From the NCBI RefSeq assembly GCF_026343295.1, contig NZ_JAPELY010000001.1, forward strand, positions 2,604,001 to 2,668,000: a DNA stretch of 64,000 bases, in the 5' to 3' direction. Made by a program: the position numbers and the translations under genes. The stretch comes from Streptomyces sp. NBC_00083. Its GTDB lineage: Bacteria > Actinomycetota > Actinomycetes > Streptomycetales > Streptomycetaceae. This document shows positions 47,525 through 55,374 of the stretch, one piece after another. Every line of letters begins with the position of its first letter. The first letter of the stretch is position 1. The notes below the pieces were generated by a model. It did not search any database. It worked only from the letters and a program-made list of their open reading frames with translations, and was not told the origin of the DNA.

Positions 47525-48790
47525 TCAGCCCGACCGGTCGAGGGCGAGCAGCGACGCCACCAGGCGGTCCACCTCCTCCGGCGTGTTGTAGAGCGCGAAC
47601 GAGGCGCGGGCGGCGGCCGCGAGACCGTAGTGGGCGAGCGCGGGCTGCGCGCAGTGGTGGCCGGCACGGATCGCGATCCCTTCGTGGTCCAGCCACGAGG
47701 CGATCTCCGCCGGGTCCCGGCCCGCCACGGTGAACGTCAGGACCGCGATCCTGCCGGGCGCGGACCCCAGGACCTCCAGGCCCGGCACCTGTCCCATCGC
47801 CTGCTGGGCGTACGCCGTGAGCGCGTCCTCGTACGCCGCGACCGCCTCCAGGTCGAAGGAGGTGAACCAGTTCAGCGCGGCGAGCAGCCCGGCCACCCCG
47901 GCGATGTGCCCGGTGCCGGCCTCCAGGAGATGGGGTGCGGGGGCGAACGTGGTGCGCTCGAAGGAGACCGAGTCGATCATGTTGCCGCCGCCCTGCCAGG
48001 GCCGGAGCTCCGCGAGGACCTCCGGCTTGACGTAGAGCGCGCCGATGCCCGTCGGGGCGTACAGCTTGTGCCCCGAGAAGGCGTAGAAGTCGGCGTCGAG
48101 GTCGGTGACGTCGACGGGCAGATGGGCGACGGCCTGGGCGCCGTCGACCAGCACCCTCGCCCCGTAGCGGTGGGCGAGCGCGGTCATCTCGGTGACCGGC
48201 GGCACCGTGCCGAGCACGTTCGACGCCTGGCTGAGCGCCACCATCCGGGTGCGCGAGGAGAGGAGGTCGGCGTAGGCGTGCAGGTCGATCCGGCCGTCCG
48301 CGAGGAGCGGCACCGGCACGACCCGGGCCCGCGTCTCCTGGGCGACGAGCTGCCAGGGGACGATGTTGGAGTGGTGTTCGAGGACGGGTACGAGGATGTC
48401 GTCGCCGGGGCCGAGATGAGCCCGGCCCCAGCTCTGCGCGACCAGGTTCACGGCCTCCGTCGTGCCGCGCACGAACACGACGGAGTCGGGGGAGGCCGCC
48501 CCGAGGAAGTCCGCGACGGCGGCCCGGCCCGCCTCGTACAGGTCGGTGGCCTCGCGCGCCATGGTGTGCGCGCCCCGGTGGATGTTGGAGTTGGCCGCGC
48601 TGTAGTAGCCGGCGAGCGCCTCGATGACCTGGCGCGGTTTCTGTGTGGTGGCGGCGTTGTCCAGCCAGACCAGCGGGTGTCCGTTGACCGTGCGGTGCAG
48701 GATCGGAAAGTCCTTGCGCGCCGACTCGGGCGTGAACGCACCCGGCGCCCGGCCCGGAACGCCGGCTTGTCCTGCCTCAGGAATAGTCAT
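47525..48790 (-). CDS. SufS-type cysteine desulfurase, likely encapsulin cargo
   Basis: A 421-residue PLP enzyme releasing sulfur from cysteine. PLP Lys242 lies in FSGHKLYAPTG and the catalytic Cys380 in RAGHHCAQP; LDNAATTQKP and EHHSNIVPW are also typical of group II desulfurases. The N-terminal ~25 residues (Gly/Pro/Ala-rich) form a short extra tail. ATG 48790 overlaps the end of the encapsulin gene by 14 bases, so the two are translationally coupled. This is the known pairing of family 2 encapsulins with a desulfurase cargo, suggesting enclosed sulfur storage or transfer. No sufBCD genes are nearby, which supports a role separate from the housekeeping Suf system. Confidence 0.92.
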   Translation of the reverse strand: MTIPEAGQAGVPGRAPGAFTPESARKDFPILHRTVNGHPLVWLDNAATTQKPRQVIEALAGYYSAANSNIHRGAHTMAREATDLYEAGRAAVADFLGAASPDSVVFVRGTTEAVNLVAQSWGRAHLGPGDDILVPVLEHHSNIVPWQLVAQETRARVVPVPLLADGRIDLHAYADLLSSRTRMVALSQASNVLGTVPPVTEMTALAHRYGARVLVDGAQAVAHLPVDVTDLDADFYAFSGHKLYAPTGIGALYVKPEVLAELRPWQGGGNMIDSVSFERTTFAPAPHLLEAGTGHIAGVAGLLAALNWFTSFDLEAVAAYEDALTAYAQQAMGQVPGLEVLGSAPGRIAVLTFTVAGRDPAEIASWLDHEGIAIRAGHHCAQPALAHYGLAAAARASFALYNTPEEVDRLVASLLALDRSG

Positions 48791-50174
48791 GGTAGGTGGA
48801 CACCTCGACGTTCTGGAGCACCGCGATGGCGTCCTCCACCAGGACGGCCGTGTTGAAGTAGGCGGTCATCAGGTACGAGGTGATGCCCTTCTGGTCGACG
48901 CCCATGTTCCGCATGGACAGGCCCGGTTCCATCTCGTCGGGCACCGCGGACGGGCGCAGCCCGACCACGCCCTGCTCCGCCTCGCCCAGGCGCATGAGCA
49001 GGATCTCCGTGGTGCCGACGGCCCCGCCGCCGGAGAAGCGCATCTTGTCGGAGGGGAGCAGCGGCACCCCGCGCCAGGTCAGCAGCGGGCTGCCGAACCG
49101 GTTGTCGGTCACCGGGGGCACGCCCCGGCGGGTGCACTCACGGCCGAACGCGGCGATCGCCCTCGGGTGCGCCACGAAGTACCCGGGCTGCTTCCACACC
49201 CGGGCGAGCAGTTCGTCGAGGTCGTCGGGGGTCGGCGAGCCGGTGCGCGACTGTACGCGCTGCCCGGCGGAGACGTTGTTGACGAGGCCGAACTCGGGAT
49301 GGTTGAGCAGTGCCGCCTCCTGCCGCTCGCGCAGCGCCTGCGCCGTCAGGTTGGCCTGGGCCCGGGTCTGGTCGATGGGGCCGTTGTAGAGGTCCGCCAC
49401 CCGGGTGTGGACGCGCAACACCGTCTGGGCCAGGGACATGTGGTACTCGCGCGGCGCGTCCTCGTAGTCGACGTAGGTGCCCGGCAGCTCGACCTCGCCG
49501 ACGTGGCCCGAACAGAGGTCGATGGGCGCCTCGGAGCCCGGCCGGACGCCCTCGCCGGAGGCGAACATGTCCGTCGCCTCCCTCAGCCGGTCGTCGCGCG
49601 AGGTGAGTCGGGTGAGCGCGGCGCGGTCGGCGCACAGGGCGGTGCCGGGGGTGAGCGCCTTGACGCGGTAGGGCATCGGCTCGCCCCGGGTCCAGGCGTC
49701 GAGGTCGAAGAACTGGTTGTCGCCGGCCACTTCGAGCAGCGCGTCCTCGCCGTACCGCCCGGTGACGCGCTTCTCGGCGCGGCCCTGGACGAGCACCCAC
49801 AGCCGGTCCGCCGGGTCCCCTTCCTGGACGAGGACCTGTCCGGCGTCGAACGTCACCGGAGTGAAGGCGGCGGCGAGTTCGTCGAGTGCCGCGTCCTCGG
49901 CGTCGCGTAAGTAGGGCAGCTCGCGCAGGTCGCCTGCGACCACGCGCGGGGTGCCGTCCTCGTCGTACGTGCTGATCCGGTCGTCACCCAGGATGAAGGA
50001 GCGACGCCGGTTGACGCGGTAGACGCCGGACGCGACGTCGACCCAGGGCAGGGCGCGCAGCAGATAGCGCGGGGTGACCCCGCGCATCTGCGGGACGGTC
50101 TTGGTGGCGGTGGCGAGTTGCCGTGCGGTGTCGGGGCTCAGGGTCATTCGCTGGTCGTTCACAGGAGCGTTCAC
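48777..50174 (-). CDS. Family 2 encapsulin shell protein with cyclic-nucleotide-binding-like domain
   Basis: A 465-residue shell protein with the HK97 capsid fold. GTG 50174 has GAGGAGGT upstream and gives the usual N-terminus (MNAPVNDQRMTLSPDTARQLATATKTVPQM). Residues about 95-200 are a CRP-like cyclic-nucleotide-binding domain (FDAGQVLVQEGDPADRLWVLVQG), which marks the 2B-like subgroup. The rest resembles SrpI shell proteins (PREYHMSLAQTVLRVHTRVADLYN, RVWKQPGYFVAHPRAIAAFGRECTRRG, GVVGLRPSAVPDEMEPGLSMRNMGVD). Codon 89 (49908-49910 on the minus strand) is TTA. It overlaps the desulfurase start, so shell and cargo are made together. Assembly into a nanocompartment follows from family knowledge. 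Confidence 0.92.
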   Translation of the reverse strand: MNAPVNDQRMTLSPDTARQLATATKTVPQMRGVTPRYLLRALPWVDVASGVYRVNRRRSFILGDDRISTYDEDGTPRVVAGDLRELPYLRDAEDAALDELAAAFTPVTFDAGQVLVQEGDPADRLWVLVQGRAEKRVTGRYGEDALLEVAGDNQFFDLDAWTRGEPMPYRVKALTPGTALCADRAALTRLTSRDDRLREATDMFASGEGVRPGSEAPIDLCSGHVGEVELPGTYVDYEDAPREYHMSLAQTVLRVHTRVADLYNGPIDQTRAQANLTAQALRERQEAALLNHPEFGLVNNVSAGQRVQSRTGSPTPDDLDELLARVWKQPGYFVAHPRAIAAFGRECTRRGVPPVTDNRFGSPLLTWRGVPLLPSDKMRFSGGGAVGTTEILLMRLGEAEQGVVGLRPSAVPDEMEPGLSMRNMGVDQKGITSYLMTAYFNTAVLVEDAIAVLQNVEVSTYHDYS

Positions 50175-50374
50175 CGGTACCTCCTCGACGGGGCGTGACG
50201 AGGACCGATCGTGTTCCTGGATGGTGGGCACCGCAAGGGGCATGTGCCAGGGGCAGTCCTGAAATAGCGGGATTGGCGCTGCGGAAGCCCGCCTCGGTGC
50301 AGGTCGCAGTGGTCGGGGAAGGCGGCGGACGCGACTCAATCCGCCCTCGTCGCATCCCCTGATAGATCCCTAAA

Positions 50375-50416
50375 GTCCGACTTATGGGAATACTTTTTCC
50401 GGTCGACTTGATGGGA
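50375..50416. repeat. Direct repeat upstream of the encapsulin gene
   Basis: GTCCGACTTATGGGA (50375-50389) and GGTCGACTTGATGGGA (50401-50416) share a GACTT-ATGGGA core about 27 bases apart, in an AT-richer stretch between the encapsulin start and the ROK stop. It could be a regulator or sigma-factor site for the encapsulin operon. Confidence 0.45.
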
Positions 50417-50441
50417 TTTCGACGCGGATTGCGCTCGGGGA

Positions 50442-51752
50442 TCAGCGGGCCGTGCGCTCGGCGACGGAGGTGCGCCAGCCCGCCCTTTCCGCCGGTGGCT
50501 CCGGTTCCGCCGGGGAGCCGGAGCCGCCGCGGGTGAAGAACCCGGCCAGGGGGAGCGTGGCGGCGCCCACGGTGACGGCGTCCGGTCCGAGCCGGCCGAG
50601 TCCGATGGTGACGCGCTCCGCCGGGTGGCGCAGCGCGTAGGCGGTCGCGTGGCGGCGCACCGACTCCAGAATGTACGGGCCGAGTTGGAGCCCCGCCCAC
50701 CCGCCGATGAGGATGCGCTCCGGGTTGTAGAGGTTGATCAGATCGGAGAGGCCGGCGCCCAGGTACTCGGCGGTCTCCTCGACGACCGCGAGCGCCGTCG
50801 TGTCGGCGGCGGAACCCGGGTCCGGCGGGAACGCGGCGGCGAGCAGCGTGGTGACCGCGGCCTCCTCGGTGATCTGGGCCGGCAGCTCGGCGCCCGCCTC
50901 GCGCCAGCGCTGAATGAGCGCCTCGGCCCCCGCGTACGCCTCCAGGCAGCCGAGCGCGCCGCACCGGCAGCGCCGTCCGCGTACGTGCACGGTGGTGTGG
51001 CCCCATTCGGCGGCGCTGCTGTGCGCGCCCCCGTAGATCGCGCCGCCCGAGACGATGCAGGCGCCGACTCCCGAGCCGAACAGCACGATCACCGCGTCGG
51101 TGGCCCCGCGTCCGCCGCCGAACCACATCTCCGCCTGGCCGAGCGTCTTGGCCCCGTTCTCGATGAAGTACCGCGTGTCGGTGGGGAGTCGGAGCGACGC
51201 GCGGAGCAGCGACTCCAGGGGCACGGCGTCCCATCCGATGGTCTGGCCGTGCACCACGGCCCCGTCCGGGGAGCTGCGGTCGACGATGCCGGGCACGCCG
51301 ACCCCGACGCCGAGCAGCCGGGCGGGGTCGAGGCCGCTCTCGCGCAGCACGGTGGCCACGCCGTCGCGGATGTGCCCGACGATGTGCCCGACGTCGTAGC
51401 CGCCGACGTCCAACGACAGCTCCACGCGCGCCAGTTCGCGCAGGACGAGGTCGAACAGCTCGACCCTGACCCGGGTCTCGCCGACGTCCACGCCGATGAG
51501 GTGGCCGCTGTCCGGGGCGACGCGGAGCAGGGTGCGCGGTCTGCCCCCGTCGGAGTCCACCACCCCGGCGTCCTCGACGAGGCCGTCGGCGGCGAGTTCG
51601 GCGACGACGTTGCTGATGGAGCCCGAACTCAGCCCGGTGGCGGGGCCGAGTGCCTGGCGGCTCATGGGGCCGTCGAAATACAACCGTCTCAGCACCGCGC
51701 CGCGGTTGTCCCGACGCAGGTCGCGGACGGTCCTTCTGTTCGGTGTGGCCAT
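50442..51752 (-). CDS. ROK-family transcriptional regulator
   Basis: A 436-residue regulator. An N-terminal winged HTH (about residues 12-65: GPMSRQALGPATGLSSGSISNVVAEL) is followed by the ROK fold: GVDVGETRVRVELFD (phosphate loop), VPGIVD, IENGAKTLGQAEMWFGGG, and the zinc-binding region CRCGALGCLEAY. ROK repressors respond to sugars. It probably autoregulates through the AT-rich palindrome at 51815-51837; the nearest sugar gene is the alpha-galactosidase 3 kb away, but the desulfurase/encapsulin pair intervenes. ATG 51752 has GGGAGGGAGC upstream. Confidence 0.9.
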   Translation of the reverse strand: MATPNRRTVRDLRRDNRGAVLRRLYFDGPMSRQALGPATGLSSGSISNVVAELAADGLVEDAGVVDSDGGRPRTLLRVAPDSGHLIGVDVGETRVRVELFDLVLRELARVELSLDVGGYDVGHIVGHIRDGVATVLRESGLDPARLLGVGVGVPGIVDRSSPDGAVVHGQTIGWDAVPLESLLRASLRLPTDTRYFIENGAKTLGQAEMWFGGGRGATDAVIVLFGSGVGACIVSGGAIYGGAHSSAAEWGHTTVHVRGRRCRCGALGCLEAYAGAEALIQRWREAGAELPAQITEEAAVTTLLAAAFPPDPGSAADTTALAVVEETAEYLGAGLSDLINLYNPERILIGGWAGLQLGPYILESVRRHATAYALRHPAERVTIGLGRLGPDAVTVGAATLPLAGFFTRGGSGSPAEPEPPAERAGWRTSVAERTAR

Positions 51753-51814
51753 GTGGCTCCCTCCCTGCGTGCAACATACCGGTGCGCGAGCCTTCGGCGG
51801 GCGGCATGGCCCGT

Positions 51815-51837
51815 CTTAACTCACGCACTAAATTAAG
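51815..51837. promoter_or_regulatory. AT-rich imperfect palindrome upstream of the ROK gene
   Basis: CTTAACT at the left and AATTAAG at the right form an imperfect inverted repeat (CTTAA/TTAAG ends) across 23 bases in an otherwise GC-rich region, 62 bases upstream of the ROK start. AT-rich palindromes are usual ROK/XylR-NagC operators. Confidence 0.6.
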
Positions 51838-51869
51838 GCATGAAGTCAGGGGGGAGGGAACCTGGTCCG

Positions 51870-52343
51870 TCAAGCGCCGCCGGTCACCTGCCGCACGAGC
51901 CGGTCGAGGAAGGCGTCCTGGCCCCGGACGAGCAGGCCGGCCGCGGCCTCGGGGGAGAGCCAGGCGAACCGGTCCATCTCGGGGAACGCGCGCACCGTGC
52001 CCGACCCGCGCGGCCACTCCATGGTGAAGGTGCCCGGCACCGCGTCGGCCGGATCGAGGTCGGCCTCGACCGCCCAGACCGTCACCGTCTTGCCGCCCTG
52101 CTGCACGATCTCGCCGAGCGGGACCAGGTCGCCCTCGGGAGGCGGCAGCCCCAGCTCCTCCTCGAACTCGCGCCGCGCCGCCGCCTCGGGCAGCTCATCG
52201 GGGCCGTACTCCCCTTTGGGCACCGACCACGCGCCCGCCTCGCGCCCCATGAAGAACGGGCCGCCCATGTGTCCGACCAACACCTCGATGCCGTCCTCCA
52301 CCCTGCGGTACAGCAGAAGCCCGGCACTGCGTTTTCCGCCCAT
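51870..52343 (-). CDS. Nudix hydrolase
   Basis: A 157-residue Nudix protein if started at ATG 52343 (MGGKRSAGLLLYR); an in-frame ATG at 52379 would add 12 residues rich in Arg and Pro. The Nudix box starts at KGEYGPDELPE and ends at AARREFEEELGL, with the metal-binding REFEEE core. AWSVPKGEY and a C-terminal FPEMDRFAWLSPEAA are typical of the actinobacterial diadenosine-polyphosphate or 8-oxo-NTP type. Substrate unknown. It runs against the DUF6328 gene at its 5' side (divergent). Confidence 0.85.
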   Translation of the reverse strand: MGGKRSAGLLLYRRVEDGIEVLVGHMGGPFFMGREAGAWSVPKGEYGPDELPEAAARREFEEELGLPPPEGDLVPLGEIVQQGGKTVTVWAVEADLDPADAVPGTFTMEWPRGSGTVRAFPEMDRFAWLSPEAAAGLLVRGQDAFLDRLVRQVTGGA

Positions 52344-52447
52344 GCGGCCAGTCTGAGGGTCCCTGGGGCGCGGCGCCATGGGGCGACGGGGCGCAAGGGG
52401 TTCCAGTTGATATGTATGGGTATTCGCACGCGCAGGAGGTGGTGCAC

Positions 52448-52936
52448 ATGGCGGACTCCGGGCGGGACGAGACGGCCGAGGAGCGTGCCGATCGCAGGTG
52501 GGGCGATCTGCTCCAGGAGCTGAGGGTCGCCCAGACCGGCGTCCAGATCCTGTTCGGATTCCTGCTCGCGGTCGTCTTCCAGCAGCGGTTCACCTCGCTG
52601 GGCTCCACCGACCGGGCCATCTACGTGGTGACGGTGATCCTGGGAGCGGCGACCACCGGCGCGCTGATCGGGCCGGTGTCCTTCCACCGCATGCTGGCCG
52701 GGCAGCGGCTCAAGCCCCAGACGGTGACCTGGGCATCCCGGCTCACCGTGGTCGGCCTGGTGCTGCTCCTGTGCACGGTGGCGAGTTCGCTGCTGCTGAT
52801 CCTGCGCGTCGCGCTGCACAGCGCCCTCGCCCCCTGGCTGGTGGCCGGGGTGGTCTGCTGGTTCGTCTGCTGCTGGTTCGTGCTGCCGGCCCTCGCGCAC
52901 CGGCGCTACCACGACCGCGAACCGTCCGACCGGTGA
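52448..52936 (+). CDS. DUF6328 family membrane protein
   Basis: A 162-residue protein. ATG 52448 has GGAGG 8 bases upstream; an ATG at 52412 is less likely. An acidic N-terminus (ERADRRWGDLLQELRVAQTGVQILFGFLL) leads into four membrane helices at about 28-48, 55-78, 98-122 and 128-150. The arrangement and the FQQRF, LGAATTGALIGPVSFHR and RRYHD segments match this uncharacterised actinobacterial family. No catalytic residue can be named. Confidence 0.78.
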   Translation: MADSGRDETAEERADRRWGDLLQELRVAQTGVQILFGFLLAVVFQQRFTSLGSTDRAIYVVTVILGAATTGALIGPVSFHRMLAGQRLKPQTVTWASRLTVVGLVLLLCTVASSLLLILRVALHSALAPWLVAGVVCWFVCCWFVLPALAHRRYHDREPSDR

Positions 52937-52939
52937 GCC

Positions 52940-53344
52940 CTAGGTGCGGGGCTGCCCCGAGTGCTTGGCGGAGACGGCGAGCGTGAAGGAGTGGCCGGCC
53001 GGGTCGGCGTAGACCCGTTCGTCCCGCGGGCCGTTGTTGTCCTTGGTGTCGACGGGTGTGCCGCCCAGGGTGATCACCTCGCGCTCGGCGGCGTCCATGT
53101 CGCCGAACGCCACGACGATCCTCAGATGTGCCTGCTGGGAGTCCTCGGGGCGCGGCCAGCTGGGCGGCGCGTACCCGTGGTCGCGCCGAATGGCCAGATG
53201 GACGCCGTGCCCGCCGACGACCTCGACGAAGTCGGAGTCGTGGCCGGTCTCCACCTCGCCGCCGAGCAAGGCGGCATAGAACTCCGCCAGTTCGACCGGC
53301 TCGGCACAGTCCAGGACAAGGATGCTGGTCTTGGAAACACTCAT
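52940..53344 (-). CDS. VOC-fold protein
   Basis: A 134-residue glyoxalase-fold protein starting at ATG 53344 (GAACCCGTCCCGC upstream, weak RBS). First half: SILVLDCAEPVELAEFYAALLGGEVE. Second half: HLRIVVAFGDMDAAEREVITLGGT and ends DPAGHSFTLAVS. His/Asp pairs (DCAEP, HLRIV) occur at the expected metal or substrate positions. The frame stays open upstream but loses protein-like character. Converges with the DUF6328 gene, only 3 bases apart. Substrate unknown. Confidence 0.82.
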   Translation of the reverse strand: MSVSKTSILVLDCAEPVELAEFYAALLGGEVETGHDSDFVEVVGGHGVHLAIRRDHGYAPPSWPRPEDSQQAHLRIVVAFGDMDAAEREVITLGGTPVDTKDNNGPRDERVYADPAGHSFTLAVSAKHSGQPRT

Positions 53345-53406
53345 GCGGGACGGGTTCCCCCTCGCGGCCCCGCCTAACGCGCCCGCCCGCCCCCGCCGCC
53401 CCGCCG

Positions 53407-55356
53407 TCACCGGCCCACCCGCGGGGACGGGCGGCGGCCGAGGAGTTCGGCGAGCCCGCGCCGGGTCGCGGCCAGGACGACGCGGTCCTCGGGCCCCAGC
53501 ACGTACGTGGGCGGAATCCGCCACACCAGGTCGCCGGGGCGCCGGGTGGCACCGAGGTCGGGGACCCGGTCGGCGGGGGAGGAGGTGTCGAGCGCGAGGA
53601 CCCGCCAGGCGCCCTCGCGGAACGCCTCCTCGACGGTGCGGCCCGCCAGTTGGGGATGGCCCGCCACGTCGACGGCCGCGAAGAGCAGCACCTTGCGCTC
53701 CACCGGGATGGCGCCCAGGATCTGACGGCCCATCATGGCTCCGGCGAAGGCGGGCGCCGCCAGGTGCGAGACGCTGCGGCTGCGGGTCATGGCCTGCGGG
53801 TGGGCGGCGCGCAGGGTGCGGTAGACGGCGGTGGCGAAGTCGTCGTCGTACAGCCGCATCACGACGCGCAGATCGGGCTTGACCGAGCGCGCGTACAGCG
53901 CCGCCTCCAGATTGGTGGTGTCCGAACTGGTCAGCGCGAGCAGGGCGTGGGCGCGGTGTATGCGGGCCGATTCCAGGATGCCCTCCTGGGTGACGTCGCC
54001 GATGACCGTGGGCACCCGCAGCCGGCGGGCCAGCGCGATGCCGCGGGCCCCCGGGTCGGCCTCCACGCAGACGACGGGGATGTTCAGTTCGCGCAGCCGC
54101 ACCAGGACGCGGGCGCCGATCTTGCCCATGCCCAGCAGCACCACGTGTCCCGACAGGCCGCGCGGGGGGCGCGGCAGCGCGGAGGAGCTGCGGAAGGTGC
54201 CGAGCCCTTCGAGGACGGCCGCGATCAGGACCGGCAACAGCAGCAACCCGGTCAGTCCCGAAAGGAGTTGGAGGATCTGGCGGCTCACCGGGGCGCCGAC
54301 GGCGGGGTCGTCGATGGCGAAGATGTCGAGCAGGGTCAGATAGGCGGCGTGCAGGGGGTCGTCGCCCGTGGTGAGCCAGGTCGCGACGGCCAGGGCGATC
54401 ACCGAGGCGACGACTCCGGCGAGCGACCAGCGCAGCCGGCGCGAGAACAGCCGGCCCAGTGGCGCGCCGAGGTCGGTGAGGCGGCCCGGCGGCTGCGCGG
54501 GGCCCGTGTAGGTGACGGTCTCCAGGACGACCCGCCCGCGGTGGCCCGCCTCCTCCAGCGAGCGTTCGTCGGGCAGCAGCCGGGGCCCGTCCGCGCCGCT
54601 GCGGTCCGAACCCTCCGCGCCCGCCGGGTCGTTGGTGGTCGAGGAGAGCAGCGCCAGGGTGCACAGACCGGGATCGGTGACCTCGCCGCGGCGCGGCGGC
54701 GGGCGCTGTCCGGCCCGCAGCAGCACCCCGTCGGCGTGCACGACCTTGCTGGTGCCGGCGAGCGCGGTGGCGGCGAGGGCGGGCGCCGCGGTGTCCGCGT
54801 CCGACAGGACGGTCGTGGAGGACTCGGCGCCCGCCGGTCCCGGGTCCGGCGCCGTCAGGGCGGCCGCCTGGTCGAGCAACTCCTGGAGGTACTGGCCGAG
54901 TTTGCGGTTGTAGAGCCGGATGACGAGGCGGACACGGGGGTTGAGACGCCGGGCGGTGAGGGCCGCCCGGATGTTGGTCTCGTCGTCGCGGTGGACCAGG
55001 GCGAGCGCCGTGGCCCGCTCGACACCGGCCTCCGTCAGCGTCTCGTCGCTGGGCTCCACCGCCTCCACGAGCCCGGTGTGTCCGTTCCCCTCGGGGCCCG
55101 GGGCAGGGGTGCGCAGCACCACCGAGGACATGCGGCCGAACAGCGCGGTGGCCCTGGCCCGGCCGCCGGCCGGCAGGTGGGACGCGGGGGTGCCGTCCGC
55201 CGGCGGCACGACGAGGACCACCCGCTCCCCGTAGACCTCGCGCAGTTCGCCGGCGAGCCGGTGGGCCAGCGCGTCGTCCCCGCTGACGATCATGTGGCCG
55301 ACGGGCGGACCGGGGCGCGGCGGTGACGGAAGCGGCTGTTGAGGAAGTGAGGGCAC
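53407..55356 (-). CDS. Two-RCK membrane protein (channel-like, no selectivity filter)
   Basis: A 649-residue protein. An N-terminal TrkA-N/RCK domain (about 20-240: GHMIVSGDDALAHRLAGEL) is followed by two membrane helices (311-329 and 361-385) and a second RCK domain (about 395-640: GHVVLLGMGKIGARVLVRL, with NAD-binding GMGKIG). The loop between the helices (330-358) has no TVGYG filter. The layout of RCK-TM2-RCK resembles potassium-channel regulators and CASTOR-like proteins; the pore function is doubtful and it may act as a nucleotide-sensing membrane regulator. GTG 55356 begins it; the next gene starts 18 bases upstream. Confidence 0.8.
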   Translation of the reverse strand: MPSLPQQPLPSPPRPGPPVGHMIVSGDDALAHRLAGELREVYGERVVLVVPPADGTPASHLPAGGRARATALFGRMSSVVLRTPAPGPEGNGHTGLVEAVEPSDETLTEAGVERATALALVHRDDETNIRAALTARRLNPRVRLVIRLYNRKLGQYLQELLDQAAALTAPDPGPAGAESSTTVLSDADTAAPALAATALAGTSKVVHADGVLLRAGQRPPPRRGEVTDPGLCTLALLSSTTNDPAGAEGSDRSGADGPRLLPDERSLEEAGHRGRVVLETVTYTGPAQPPGRLTDLGAPLGRLFSRRLRWSLAGVVASVIALAVATWLTTGDDPLHAAYLTLLDIFAIDDPAVGAPVSRQILQLLSGLTGLLLLPVLIAAVLEGLGTFRSSSALPRPPRGLSGHVVLLGMGKIGARVLVRLRELNIPVVCVEADPGARGIALARRLRVPTVIGDVTQEGILESARIHRAHALLALTSSDTTNLEAALYARSVKPDLRVVMRLYDDDFATAVYRTLRAAHPQAMTRSRSVSHLAAPAFAGAMMGRQILGAIPVERKVLLFAAVDVAGHPQLAGRTVEEAFREGAWRVLALDTSSPADRVPDLGATRRPGDLVWRIPPTYVLGPEDRVVLAATRRGLAELLGRRPSPRVGR

Positions 55357-55374
55357 ACCGCAGACCTTGCCCCA

